Part shown: positions 34,856 through 42,955 of the stretch, one piece after another
Position numbering within the stretch: position 1 is the stretch's first letter
Layout: the number at the start of each line of letters is the position of its first letter
DNA from: JAJDXO01 sp965207535
Lineage (GTDB): Bacteria; Pseudomonadota; Alphaproteobacteria; Rhodospirillales; UBA2165
DNA length: 64,000 nucleotides
Direction of reading: 5' to 3'
Assembly (NCBI GenBank): GCA_965207535.1
Contig: CBDBMR010000016.1
Coordinates: 434,001 to 498,000, forward strand
Translations under genes and position numbers: made by a program
Notes under the pieces: model-generated
Databases searched by the model: none
What the model was told of the DNA's origin: nothing
The model's input: the letters and a program-made list of their open reading frames with translations, nothing else

Positions 34856-35003
34856 GAACGCCGGAATTAGACAACACATAAATTGCTGCGCAAAACGATA
34901 CGATTTACCTATCACTACCGGGGGTGATTTATTATTCGATTATCATGCACCGCGCTATTGTTCCCTCTAGCGACTGAACTGTAAAATAGGGAGAATCACG
35001 GTC

Positions 35004-36020
35004 ATGTCATCATCCGTTCGAAATCTTGTTGCATTGGGCAGCGCCGTTGCGCTCATTACCAGTTTTAGCAATTTTGCTCAGGCAGCAAACGAGTTGATTA
35101 TCTCGTCTGCGACACCGCCACAGCACATCCAAACCAAGACGATGACAAGCTTCGCCGAAGCTCTTCAAAAGCGGTCAGGCGGCAAATTAAAGGCCAAAGT
35201 CTTCGACTCCAGCCAACTCTACAACGCGCGGGACGTCGGTAAGGCCGTTGCCCGAGGCGATGTAGGCATGGCAACCGTTCCCTCGCCGTATCTGAGTCGT
35301 GTTGAGGCTAATATCAACGTCCTTGACCTGCCGGCCCTGAAAGGCATGACGGCGCAAGAGCGCGCTATCATGTTGGACGGTCCGCTGGGACAAAAGCTCG
35401 GAGAAAAACTTGCCAAAAAAATGGGGATCGTCGTCCCGGGAAATTGGCCACTTTTGGGCCGGGTATATTATTGGTCGACCAGCAAACCCCTTACCAACTT
35501 TGACGAATTCGTCGGCCTTCAAGTACGCATTCCTGGCGGTGCTGGGCCCGCTGCACTGGTCGAGGGTATGGGCGGCGTTCCAGTAGTAATGCCAGGGTCC
35601 GACATGCCACTGGCGCTTCAGCAGGGAACAGTAGATGCAACCATGGCGTCGATCGAATCCGTAGTTCAACAAAAGCTGACGGATGTCGGCATCCGCTACG
35701 GTTTCTGGGACAAAGGCATTGTCGGTTTCCTAATTCCGATCGTTAGCCAAAAATACTGGAATAGTTTGACAGCGGATGAACAGAAGATTTTCACCGAGGT
35801 CTGGAATGATGTTGTTGCCAAACAACGTGCATCATCTATGAAAATTGACGGTGAAATGCGTGCGACGTTGAAAAGCTGGGGTGTCACAATCTCTGATGCA
35901 GATACCGCCTCGGCTGAAGCGATGCGTAAAAAGATGATGCCGCAGCAGAAAAAAGTCATCCAAAAGTACAAGCTGGATGCCACGCTCATCGACTTGGCTA
36001 CGCAAGCGGCCGCGAAGTGA
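35004..36020 (+). CDS. dctP: TRAP transporter solute-binding protein (DctP family)
   Basis: A 338-residue periplasmic receptor for a carboxylate substrate. The signal peptide ends AQA-AN near residue 27, after a hydrophobic stretch. The DctP pattern is seen in FAEALQKRSGGKLKAKVFDSSQLYNARDVGKAVARGDVGMA and in FVGLQVRIPGGAGPAALVEGMGGVPVVMPGSDMPLALQQGTVDA, which includes the conserved arginine that salt-bridges carboxylates. The GGGAGA site precedes the ATG. The stop overlaps dctQ by four bases. The ligand is unknown. Confidence 0.92.
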   Translation: MSSSVRNLVALGSAVALITSFSNFAQAANELIISSATPPQHIQTKTMTSFAEALQKRSGGKLKAKVFDSSQLYNARDVGKAVARGDVGMATVPSPYLSRVEANINVLDLPALKGMTAQERAIMLDGPLGQKLGEKLAKKMGIVVPGNWPLLGRVYYWSTSKPLTNFDEFVGLQVRIPGGAGPAALVEGMGGVPVVMPGSDMPLALQQGTVDATMASIESVVQQKLTDVGIRYGFWDKGIVGFLIPIVSQKYWNSLTADEQKIFTEVWNDVVAKQRASSMKIDGEMRATLKSWGVTISDADTASAEAMRKKMMPQQKKVIQKYKLDATLIDLATQAAAK

Positions 36021-36538
36021 GCAAAGCCATCGCATTTCTCGACCGCCTGATCGGTTGGATCGCGGCGGCGGCATTGGCCATTACCTTCGGTTTGTTGGTG
36101 TACAATGTTGCCTCCCGTTACTTGATACAGTTTGGGATCGTACCACCGTCGGTCCAGTTGAATTGGGTGTTCGAGATTTGCGTGTTTCTATTGGTCTGGG
36201 CGGTGCTATTAGGAGTCGCCCGGATCGAAAAACGGGCGCAGCACATCCGAGTCGATTTTCTCTATAACCTGTTTGGCCACAAGTCAAAGATCGCCGCCGA
36301 GATATTCGCACTGGTTTTCGCGATCGCGGTTGCGCTCTTCTTCATTTATTCGGGTAAGCTCGTGGTCGACGACGCTATCCTTTGGGACGAACGCAGCGAA
36401 ACAACTTTACGCACTCCTTTCTGGATACTCTATCTGGCGTTAAGCGTGTCTTTTACCGTGCACCTTTTGTTTATCGTTGAAAGGCTGCGCCTCCTGATGA
36501 TCACTGGGGAAAGCGCTAAGCGCACCAAACTCGAATAG
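36017..36538 (+). CDS. dctQ: TRAP transporter small permease (DctQ family)
   Basis: A 173-residue membrane protein with four predicted helices: LIGWIAAAALAITFGLLVYNVASR, VFEICVFLLVWAVLLGVA, AEIFALVFAIAVALFFIY and ILYLALSVSFTVHLLFIVERL. The RIEKRAQHIRVDFLY segment after helix two is the DctQ signature (with ...G-HI-VD). It starts at a GTG overlapping the dctP stop. It needs dctM to function, so the system is likely inactive here. Confidence 0.9.
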   Translation: MSKAIAFLDRLIGWIAAAALAITFGLLVYNVASRYLIQFGIVPPSVQLNWVFEICVFLLVWAVLLGVARIEKRAQHIRVDFLYNLFGHKSKIAAEIFALVFAIAVALFFIYSGKLVVDDAILWDERSETTLRTPFWILYLALSVSFTVHLLFIVERLRLLMITGESAKRTKLE

Positions 36539-36549
36539 GATCATTTTAG

Positions 36550-37161
36550 ATGACCTCGCTTGTCGTTGTCGCTCTTATGGCGGTCCTTGTCTTGCTCGCG
36601 CTGGGTATTCCGATCTACCTCGTCCTTATGGGGGTCGCATCGCTTCTCCTTATAGCGGAAGGCCGGACGGTCGCTGGCCTTGGTCAACATGTTCTTGACC
36701 ACCTGCAATCGCCTATCCTTATCTCGGTGCCGTTTTTCATTCTCTCTGCGGTACTGATGCAAGGCGGAGGTCTGGCACGAGTCCTTTTCGATGCTGCTCT
36801 TACCTGGATCGGTTGGATCCGTGGTGGGCTTGCCATTTCCGGCGTGGCCGCGACCGCAGTCTTTGCGGCAATCACCGGTTCCTCGGCGGCAACGACAATG
36901 GCGATGGGTACTCTGTTGGTCCCGTTAATGGAGGAGAAAGGTTACAAAACTTCATTTGCGATGGGCTTAACCGCAGCTGCCGGAACGCTGGGTATACTGA
37001 TCCCGCCGTCGCTGCCGATGATCCTGTTTGGACTGATCGCCGAGGAGTCCATCCCCCGCTTGTTTCTCGGCGGAGTAGTCCCTGGCTTGCTGCAGGCGGG
37101 TCTTTTTTCGGCATACATCTTCTTGGTCGCGAACAAAGTAGGTGGGCGCGCCGAACCACTA
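36550..37161 (+). pseudogene. dctM: TRAP large permease dctM, 5' part, interrupted by IS5-type element
   Basis: The first 204 codons of a DctM permease: MTSLVVVALMAVLVLLALGIPIYLVLMG, FVLLSVPFFILSAVLMQGGG-type segments (here SPILISVPFFILSAVLMQGGG) and the conserved GSSAATTMAMGTLLVPLME with TLGILIPPSLPMILFGLIAEESI. The frame runs into the element at 37162. Removing the element and one TA gives codons P-L-V-G-V-R-Q-F, continuing into the 38005-38678 piece, for an uninterrupted 427-residue permease. No other lesion is seen. Confidence 0.92.
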
Positions 37162-38004
37162 GGTCCTGTTGACATTTATCGCATCCAAATGAGCGCCCCG
37201 ACGAGGCACAGCATGGCCATGTAGGCGGTGACGGTCTTTTCGTAGCGTGTGGCGATGCGGCGGAAGTGCTTGATCTTGTTGATGAAACATTCGACGACGT
37301 GCCTTTCCTTGTAGAGTTCGGGGTCGTACGGCACGGCTTGTGCCCGCGACGGGTTGGAGGGGATCACCGCCACCATCCCGGCGCTGTCGAGGCGGGCGCG
37401 GAAGCGGTTCGCGTCGTAGGCGGTGTCGGCGATCAGGGTCTCGCCCGGCAGCCCGGCGATCAGCCCCTCGGCCTGGGTGACGTCGCCCACCTGGCCGCCG
37501 GTGAGGATGAACCGCAAGGGATTGCCCAGGCCATCGACGGCGATGTGGATTTTGCTCGTCAGGCCGCCGCGCGAGCGGCCGATGGCCTGAGCCTGAGCCC
37601 CCCTTTTGCGCCGGCGGCATGTTGATGCGCCCGCACGATGGTCGAATCCACGATCAGGTATTCGAAGTCGGGATCCTCCGCCAAGGCATTGAAAAGACTC
37701 TCCCAAACCCCCGCCTTGGCCCACCGCGAAAAGCGCACGTAGACGCTGTTCCAGTTGCCGAAGGCGTCCGGCAGATCGCGCCACGGCGAACCCGCCCGGG
37801 CGATCCACAGCACGGCGTCCACAAACAGGCGGTTGTCCCGACCCGTGGAGCCGCGATCCGCCTCTTTGCCCGGAACCAAACCCTTGATCCGGTCCCATTG
37901 CATATCCGTCAGTTCCCGTCGAAGCATGACACGCTCCCGCCAGTTGAAACGGTCTTGCTTGAATCACGCCAACCATGAATAGTCCGTTAATTGTCAACAG
38001 GACC
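37162..38004 (-). mobile_element. IS5-family (IS427-like) insertion sequence, copy 1, 843 bp
   Basis: Ends are GGTCCTGTTGACA (37162) and its complement (to 38004), with TA duplicated on both sides (37160-37161, 38005-38006). It carries a two-frame transposase on the minus strand. It splits dctM. A second copy lies at 46476-47348 in opposite orientation, nearly identical except for a 30-bp insertion. Confidence 0.92.
37176..37927 (-). CDS. IS5-family transposase, two frames joined by a -1 frameshift
   Basis: Frame A (37927 to 37559, MLRRELTDMQWDRIKGLVPG...) encodes the N-terminal part with the first catalytic aspartate in LIVDSTIVRAHQHAAGAKGG. Frame B (to 37176) encodes GRSRGGLTSKIHIAVDGLG, the second aspartate in ADTAYDANRF, and the glutamate region KERHVVECFINKIKHFRRIATRYEKT. 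The frames overlap at A4G6, and one step back gives a continuous product. Such a slip is normal for IS427-group elements. Confidence 0.9.
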
Positions 38005-38678
38005 TAGTAGGTGTTCGCCAATTTGTACGCACAAACGCTTACGCCTTTCCTGCCTACCTGATCCCGATAGTGGTACTGGGCGGTATCTATGGCGGCTTCG
38101 TGACTCTAACCGAGGCGGCTGTCCTAGGAGTGCTTTGTGCGTTGGTCGCCGTCCTATTCGTTTACCGTACGGCGAAGATCTGGGAAATTTCTAAAATGCT
38201 GACTGAGGCCGTGGATCGGACCTCAGTGATCATCTTGATCATCATGGGGGCAACTCTGGTCAGCGCCTGGGTTATCAAATCGGGTGTGCCGCAAAGCTTT
38301 GCGGAACAGATCGTTCAGAGCGACCTGAAGCCCTGGCAATTCCTTTTGATCATGAATGTTTGTCTGCTGGTGCTGGGTATGTTCCTAGAGGGCGTTGCGA
38401 TCATACTGATCGTATTGCCGGTGGTTTTTGTGGTAGTGCGGCAACTGGGAATTGACATGACTCATTTTGCCGTAGTCATGGTGATCAATATCGAACTTGC
38501 CCTTTTGTCGCCGCCAATTGGCCTAAATCTCTTCGTGATGTCGACCGTAACAGGTCGGCCAGTTGGAACGGTATTGCGCGGAACAATTCCCTTCTTCTTG
38601 ATCATGCTCGTGCTATTGATGGCGGTAACCTTCTACCCCCCCTTGTCGACATGGCTGCCAAACTTAGTGCTGGGCTAA
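38005..38678 (+). pseudogene. dctM: TRAP large permease dctM, 3' part
   Basis: Reading in the dctM frame from the element's right TA: VGVRQFVRTNAYAFPAYLIPIVVLGGIYGGFVTLTEAAVLGVLCALVA, then helices including SAWVIKSGVPQSFAEQIV and PPIGLNLFVMSTVTG, to TAA at 38676-38678. These are the C-terminal DctM motifs (GGIYGGxxTxTEAA and PPxGxNLF). It is separated from its N-terminal half by the IS5-type element. Confidence 0.92.
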
Positions 38679-38714
38679 CTAAGCAGGGGCCTTCGTAAAC
38701 ACTGGAAAAATAGC

Positions 38715-38880
38715 ATGTCAGATTATCCGGTACTCATCGGTGGCGGCAATATCGGTGGCTTATCCCTTGCTTGACGTTGCAACAAATCGGTGTTGACTGC
38801 GTTGCATTCTAGTCGATCCGAAAATTGAGGCCGCTGGGTGTTGGCATTAATTTGCGGCCCAGAGAAGCAAGTTCATGGGG
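38715..38880 (+). pseudogene. Decayed FAD-dependent monooxygenase gene
   Basis: The ATG at 38715 gives MSDYPVLIGGGNIGGLSLA, a Rossmann FAD-binding start, then stops at TGA 38772. After a one-base shift the next frame reads TLQQIGVDCVAF, then a TAG at 38810 where a glutamate is expected, then SIRKLRPLGVGINLRP. This is the amino-terminal region of flavin monooxygenases of the salicylate hydroxylase/UbiH kind. The rest is missing; 38881-38972 has no clear match. The first lesion is one deleted base; the second is a nonsense change. Confidence 0.65.
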
Positions 38881-38972
38881 ATGTACAAGGATACAACCGG
38901 TTTCGCTCGCAACAACCTGAACAACGCCGGACCAAATATCGCTCCAGGCGCCAAAGTAAATGACCGACAGAG

Positions 38973-39827
38973 TTACGCACTTTTTATTCGCGGCGTTTCA
39001 CGCTGCTGACCGGCGTTCAAGAACGATAATACCAATTTATTGAACACATCCGGTGCCTGCTGGGAGACGGAGTGGCCAGCGCCCGGCACTTTTTTTGATA
39101 TCGCATTCGGCATTGCTTGAGCAACGGCTTCAAAAATTGCTGCGTGAATGGGGGCGGTGTCTTGTCCGGACAAAAGCAGCACAGGCATCGATAGGGCCGC
39201 CAAGGCTTCAGGCGCTAGCATAGGAAACTCATCATCTGAGAGAGCAAGACCACGGGCTGCTTTTGCATTCTGCATACGACGGTTTAGAACATCGGTTGGA
39301 ATGTCGGACGGTTTCTTGCCGATGATACCGCTGGTCAACAGCGCTACTCCGGCTGCATCGTCGCCATTTTCGAAGGCTTCGCGAGCAGGATCCGCAATTG
39401 TTTTTTTAAACGTCTGGGCAATCTCGGCAAACTCTTCTTTCTGAAGTGCATAGCGCATCATCGGAGCCTCGACCGCGACAACCGCCTTTACTCTGTGTGG
39501 AACACGCAGCGCCATCGCCAATGCCGAAAACCCGCCGTAGGAACTGCCAACCAGAATTGCCTGCTCCCAGTCTAGCGCATTCATCAATCCTTCGAGATCT
39601 ACGGCATCGACCAAAGCGTTATACTGGCGTGAGTTCAACGGATTGGGATTAGGATAACTGTAGCGTCGACTGTAGCTGATGCAATCAAAGTGATCGGTAA
39701 AGGCATTCCACTGCGGCTCCCACGCCCTCCAGTCGCCCATAGCCCCATGGACAAAAATCAAAGGCTGCCCCAAACCTGCGCGAACGTAGTTAAGCTCAAT
39801 TCCGTTCGCCAAAACAACCGGGACCAT
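38973..39827 (-). CDS. Alpha/beta hydrolase
   Basis: A 284-residue hydrolase beginning MVPVVLANGIELNYVRAG. The oxyanion loop is HGAMGDWRAWEPQW, the nucleophile elbow is GSSYGGFSAL with serine, and a late aspartate (SGQDTAPIHA) and the histidine in GAGHSVSQQAPDVF complete a likely triad. The frame is open upstream to a TTG at 39881, giving 302 residues; the ATG at 39827 is preferred by homology-like start. It is divergent from the LysR gene, with a 150-base intervening region. The substrate is unknown. Confidence 0.85.
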   Translation of the reverse strand: MVPVVLANGIELNYVRAGLGQPLIFVHGAMGDWRAWEPQWNAFTDHFDCISYSRRYSYPNPNPLNSRQYNALVDAVDLEGLMNALDWEQAILVGSSYGGFSALAMALRVPHRVKAVVAVEAPMMRYALQKEEFAEIAQTFKKTIADPAREAFENGDDAAGVALLTSGIIGKKPSDIPTDVLNRRMQNAKAARGLALSDDEFPMLAPEALAALSMPVLLLSGQDTAPIHAAIFEAVAQAMPNAISKKVPGAGHSVSQQAPDVFNKLVLSFLNAGQQRETPRIKSA

Positions 39828-39925
39828 TGTTAGATTTTGCAGGTCCAAAGTTTGCTTCTCCAATTTGTGGTGCCGCTCCAACTCTGGAAAGACGACCGAT
39901 TAACTCAATCAAACTTAACAAAGGT

Positions 39926-39949
39926 ACCAATAGGCATATAATAATTGGT
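39926..39949. promoter_or_regulatory. Putative LysR operator with overlapping -10 in the hydrolase/lysR intergenic region
   Basis: ACCAAT (39926-39931) and ATTGGT (39944-39949) are a perfect inverted repeat with a 12-base spacer. A perfect TATAAT lies inside at 39937-39942. LysR proteins typically bind such dyads in divergent promoters next to their own gene. The site lies 28 bases upstream of the lysR start. Confidence 0.45.
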
Positions 39950-39977
39950 GCACACCTATGATAAGGAAATCTGATAT

Positions 39978-40904
39978 ATGCCACCCAGTGCCGATACACT
40001 TCTGCACAGGTTCACCGTCAAAGCCAAATTTCGCCACATGCAAGTTCTGGTCATGCTGACCGAAATTGGCAGTATGCGCCGTACTGCTGAGGCTGTGAAC
40101 ATGACTCAGCCAGCGATTTCGCAGCTCGTATCGGAATTGGAGAAGCTGCTTGAAACAGACCTTTTTTTTCGCCACGCCAAGGGGGTTGAGCCGACAAAGG
40201 CCACCAGGGAATTGCTGCCCGTCGCGCACCGCATTTTAAGAGCATTGGAGGATGGTGCCGAGAGCCTGGCCAATCGAATCCAGCAACAGGGCGGTATCGT
40301 CCGCATATCCGCCAGTCCGGCCGCGCTTGGGGGTATGATCCAGTGGAAGCTTGATGAATTCGCATCCAAACACCCAAACATCCAAGTCCATATTTCTCAT
40401 TTGAGCGACAATGACCCGTTGGGGGAAATCCTCGAGCAGTCCGTGGACATTGTGGGCATACGTGAACCGTCCATGGTTCCCGAAGGGTGGAATTTTGAAC
40501 GCTGTGCTGACGATATGTTGATCGCAGTTTGCGGAAGGAAACATCCGTTTGCTTCCAAAAACAAAATCTCAGCCGCGGAACTGGGGCAGGCCAAGTGGTT
40601 ACTAAACAGAGTGGGTTCTGTCGCCCGGAGGCGCTTTGAGGAGATAGCGCAAACGAATGATTGGCCTCAAACATGTCGATGCCAAGCGATTATGCACATT
40701 CCACAGCTGACTAACGAGATGCTTGCAACTGGCAAATACCTCGCCATCTTGCCTCGAAGTGTAGTGCTCCCTTGGCTTGGCTCAGGTGAAATCAAGGAAT
40801 TGGTGACTGAAATCAACGCACCTCTGCGCCCCCTGGGTTTTCTATGGGTGCGGGACCGGGCTGGCCCAGCAACGGCGTCGTTTGCCGCGTATCTGAAGAA
40901 ATAG
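39978..40904 (+). CDS. LysR family transcriptional regulator
   Basis: A 308-residue regulator. The helix-turn-helix lies at residues about 20-75 (FRHMQVLVMLTEIGSMRRTAEAVNMTQPAISQLVSELEKLLETDLFFRHAKG), and the rest is the periplasmic-binding-like effector domain (VRISASPAALGGMIQWKLDEF). It is the only regulator in the island and divergent from the alpha/beta hydrolase, so it probably controls that gene and perhaps the TRAP/tartrate genes. The inducer is unknown. Confidence 0.9.
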   Translation: MPPSADTLLHRFTVKAKFRHMQVLVMLTEIGSMRRTAEAVNMTQPAISQLVSELEKLLETDLFFRHAKGVEPTKATRELLPVAHRILRALEDGAESLANRIQQQGGIVRISASPAALGGMIQWKLDEFASKHPNIQVHISHLSDNDPLGEILEQSVDIVGIREPSMVPEGWNFERCADDMLIAVCGRKHPFASKNKISAAELGQAKWLLNRVGSVARRRFEEIAQTNDWPQTCRCQAIMHIPQLTNEMLATGKYLAILPRSVVLPWLGSGEIKELVTEINAPLRPLGFLWVRDRAGPATASFAAYLKK

Positions 40905-40929
40905 AGCTATACGTCTCAACTATGATTGC

Positions 40930-41064
40930 AGCTGTAGGTAGGGTGCTCCAGTGGCCATGGGGCACCTTGGCCTTGAGCTTGCGGCCACGCGACGCCCAGC
41001 CGTGCAGGCGGGTCATGTCGATCTTTGGCCCAGGTCTCATCAATGAAGACCAGGCGTGAGCGGT
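40930..41064 (-). pseudogene. IS630-family transposase fragment
   Basis: On the minus strand, SRLVFIDETWAK then, after a one-base slip, DMTRLHGWASRGRKLKAKVPHGHWSTL matches the central IS630 core (RLVFIDETWAKTNMTRLHG...PHGHW). The frame is broken between the two parts. It abuts the mazG stop codon. Together with the 28807 fragment it brackets the accessory island. Confidence 0.75.
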
Positions 41065-41070
41065 TCCGCA

Positions 41071-41871
41071 CTATTCGGCGGCCTTCGCCTGCTGCCATTC
41101 GGCTTCCATTTCGTCGAGCCCGGCCCCGTTCAGGTCCCGGCCGGCGGATTTCAGCCGCCGTTCCATGATCCTGAATCGGCGCTCGAATTTGGCGTTGCCG
41201 TGACGCAGCGCCGCTTCGGGGTCCATGCCCAGCTTTCGGGCCAAATTCACCACCGAAAACAAAACATCGCCCACCTCGTCGGCCAATTTCTCCTTATCGG
41301 CGCCCGGCCGGCGAACCTCTCCCGAAAGCTCATCGATTTCCTCGCGAAGTTTGGCCAAAGCTCCCTCGGCGCCGGGCCAGTCGAACCCGACCCGTGCAGC
41401 CCGCTTCTGCAGTTTGAGCGCGCGGAGCAGGGCAGGGAGGCCCTTGGCCACACCGTCGAGCGCGCTGTGATCCGGATCGTCAGGTGCCTTGGCCTTGCGT
41501 TCCCGGGCCTTGGTTTCTTCCCAGGCCCGGGTCTGCGCCTCGGCATCGCCCACATGATCCTCCTTGAACACATGGGGGTGCCGGCGAACCATTTTGTCCG
41601 AAATGCTCTCCGTTACCTCGTCGAAGTCGAAAACCCGCTGCTCATCGGCCATCTGAGAATGAAAGATCACCTGCAACAGCAAATCTCCGAGTTCGTCCTT
41701 CAAGGCCTCCATATCGCCTGTCTCGATGGCGTCGGCCACCTCATAGGCCTCTTCGATGGTGTAAGGCGCGATGGAGGCGAAGTTCTGCTCGACATCCCAA
41801 GGGCAGCCGGTCTCCGGGTCGCGCAATTGGGCCATAATCCGTTTGAGGCGATCTATCGTATGTTCGGTCAT
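41071..41871 (-). CDS. mazG: Nucleoside triphosphate pyrophosphohydrolase MazG
   Basis: MazG hydrolyses non-canonical or excess NTPs to monophosphates. The 266-residue product is the long two-domain bacterial type. Motifs are CPWDVEQNFASIAPYTIEEAYEVADAIE (with EEAYE) and DELGDLLLQVIFHSQMA (EExxE-type metal site, here DELGDLL), and a second copy LADEVGDVLFSVVNLAR near the C-terminus. Its gene commonly follows hflX in alphaproteobacteria, but here the island separates them. The ATG at 41871 gives MTEHTIDRL. Confidence 0.95.
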   Translation of the reverse strand: MTEHTIDRLKRIMAQLRDPETGCPWDVEQNFASIAPYTIEEAYEVADAIETGDMEALKDELGDLLLQVIFHSQMADEQRVFDFDEVTESISDKMVRRHPHVFKEDHVGDAEAQTRAWEETKARERKAKAPDDPDHSALDGVAKGLPALLRALKLQKRAARVGFDWPGAEGALAKLREEIDELSGEVRRPGADKEKLADEVGDVLFSVVNLARKLGMDPEAALRHGNAKFERRFRIMERRLKSAGRDLNGAGLDEMEAEWQQAKAAE

Positions 41872-42164
41872 GGGGACAGTTCCTGTACGAGGGCCAACCC
41901 CTTTAGTACATCAATCCCGGCGGCGGACAAGACCGCTTTGACGTGACAGGCGTTCAAAACGCCGCCGATACCGGTTCCTTGACATTTTATGCGAAAAGCA
42001 GGGGAGAGAACCCGATCCCGGCCGGCTCGGACCAAATGCGCCGTATCAACTCATATCCAATTGTCGCATAATATATATTATGTATTTTATCTGTACCGAA
42101 CCTTAATCATATTAAATATCAATGGATTAATTATCGTCTTTGCGGCGATAAATCAGGTAGTCGT
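41872..42164. other. AT-rich intergenic region with a 16-bp perfect palindrome
   Basis: This 293-base gap upstream of mazG and downstream of the metallo-hydrolase gene contains no credible gene. From about 42050 to 42160 the composition drops well below that of the neighbouring genes, with CATAATATATATTATG at 42067-42082, a perfect palindrome. A short stem TTATCG/CGATAA lies at 42131-42157 (minus strand), possibly a weak terminator for the metallo-hydrolase gene. Confidence 0.5.
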
Positions 42165-42944
42165 TTAGCCTATTTCAAGCACCATCCCGTCATAGGCCGG
42201 CTTGATATTCGGCGGCAGCGATGCCGCCAGCTTGGCGTAATCCAGGCGGTGGGACATGTGGCTGATGACGCCCAGGCGCGGCCCTGCCCGTTCGATCCAC
42301 GCGACCGCCTTGTCCACATGGGCATGGGTCGGATGCTCCGCGCTGCCGAGCGCGCCGACCACCCAGGTATCGAGACCGCTCAAAGCCTCGAAAGCCTCAT
42401 CCGGCAGTTCGACCGCGTCCGTGGTGTATGCAAAGCCGCCGATGCGAAACCCGAGGGTCCGGCCGGCCACGCCGTGATCCTGGTCGAAACACATGATTTC
42501 AATCCCTTTGACGGAGAATGTATCGCCGGCGCGGATCAAATTGGGCGCGAGCACGGGCTTGAAATAGAAATCCGTGCCATCGGGCAGCGGCGTAAGCACG
42601 TAGCCGAACCGGGTTTCGATTTCGCGCAGCGTCGGTGCGTCCAGATAGATGGGAATATCGCTGTTGTGGGCCCGATTTATCGCCCGCAGATCATCGATCC
42701 CGTGCAGATGGTCGGCATGGGCATGGGTATAGAGAACCGCATCCAGGCGTTGGACATCCGCGCGGAGCAACTGCTCCCGCAAATCCGGCGACGTATCCAC
42801 CAGAATGACCGTCTCGTCCTGTTCGATGAGAATGGAGGGCCGCGTCCGGCGGTTTTTGGGATTTTCCGGATCACAATCGCCCCAGCCGACACCGATCAGC
42901 GGCGTTCCTCCTGAACTGCCGGCGCCGAGAATGGTGACCCGCAC
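42165..42944 (-). CDS. Metallo-beta-lactamase fold hydrolase, PhnP-like
   Basis: A 259-residue protein with the metal-binding THAHADHLHGIDDLRAIN motif (HxHxDH) at residues 73-78 and further histidines in DHGVAGRTLGFRIGG and EHPTHAHVDKAV. It is related to PhnP-like and similar cyclic nucleotide or phosphate diesterases; the GSSGGTPLIGVGWGDCDPENPKNRR opening is typical of this subgroup. It is the last gene in the leftward mltB-to-tatD run, 11 bases after tatD. Confidence 0.9.
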   Translation of the reverse strand: MRVTILGAGSSGGTPLIGVGWGDCDPENPKNRRTRPSILIEQDETVILVDTSPDLREQLLRADVQRLDAVLYTHAHADHLHGIDDLRAINRAHNSDIPIYLDAPTLREIETRFGYVLTPLPDGTDFYFKPVLAPNLIRAGDTFSVKGIEIMCFDQDHGVAGRTLGFRIGGFAYTTDAVELPDEAFEALSGLDTWVVGALGSAEHPTHAHVDKAVAWIERAGPRLGVISHMSHRLDYAKLAASLPPNIKPAYDGMVLEIG

Positions 42945-42955
42945 GGAATAGCGCC

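Larger units (their letters stand above)
33472..34869 (+). mobile_element. IS110-family element of IS1111 type
   Basis: A transposase gene with a short left flank (about 80 bases) and a long right flank (about 285 bases) is bounded by a 14-base inverted repeat, TAATTCCGGCGTTC at 33472-33485 and its complement at 34856-34869. Subterminal repeats and a long 3' non-coding region are features of the IS1111 group; real ends probably lie a few bases outside. No target duplication is seen, as expected for this family. The left repeat contains the stop codon of the tartrate dehydrogenase gene. Confidence 0.75.

Noticed and set aside
34698..34970. A 90-residue frame in the right end of the IS1111-type element
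   Set aside because: It overlaps the hairpin-rich region and inverted repeat and has no ribosome site or homology; a structured RNA is more plausible.
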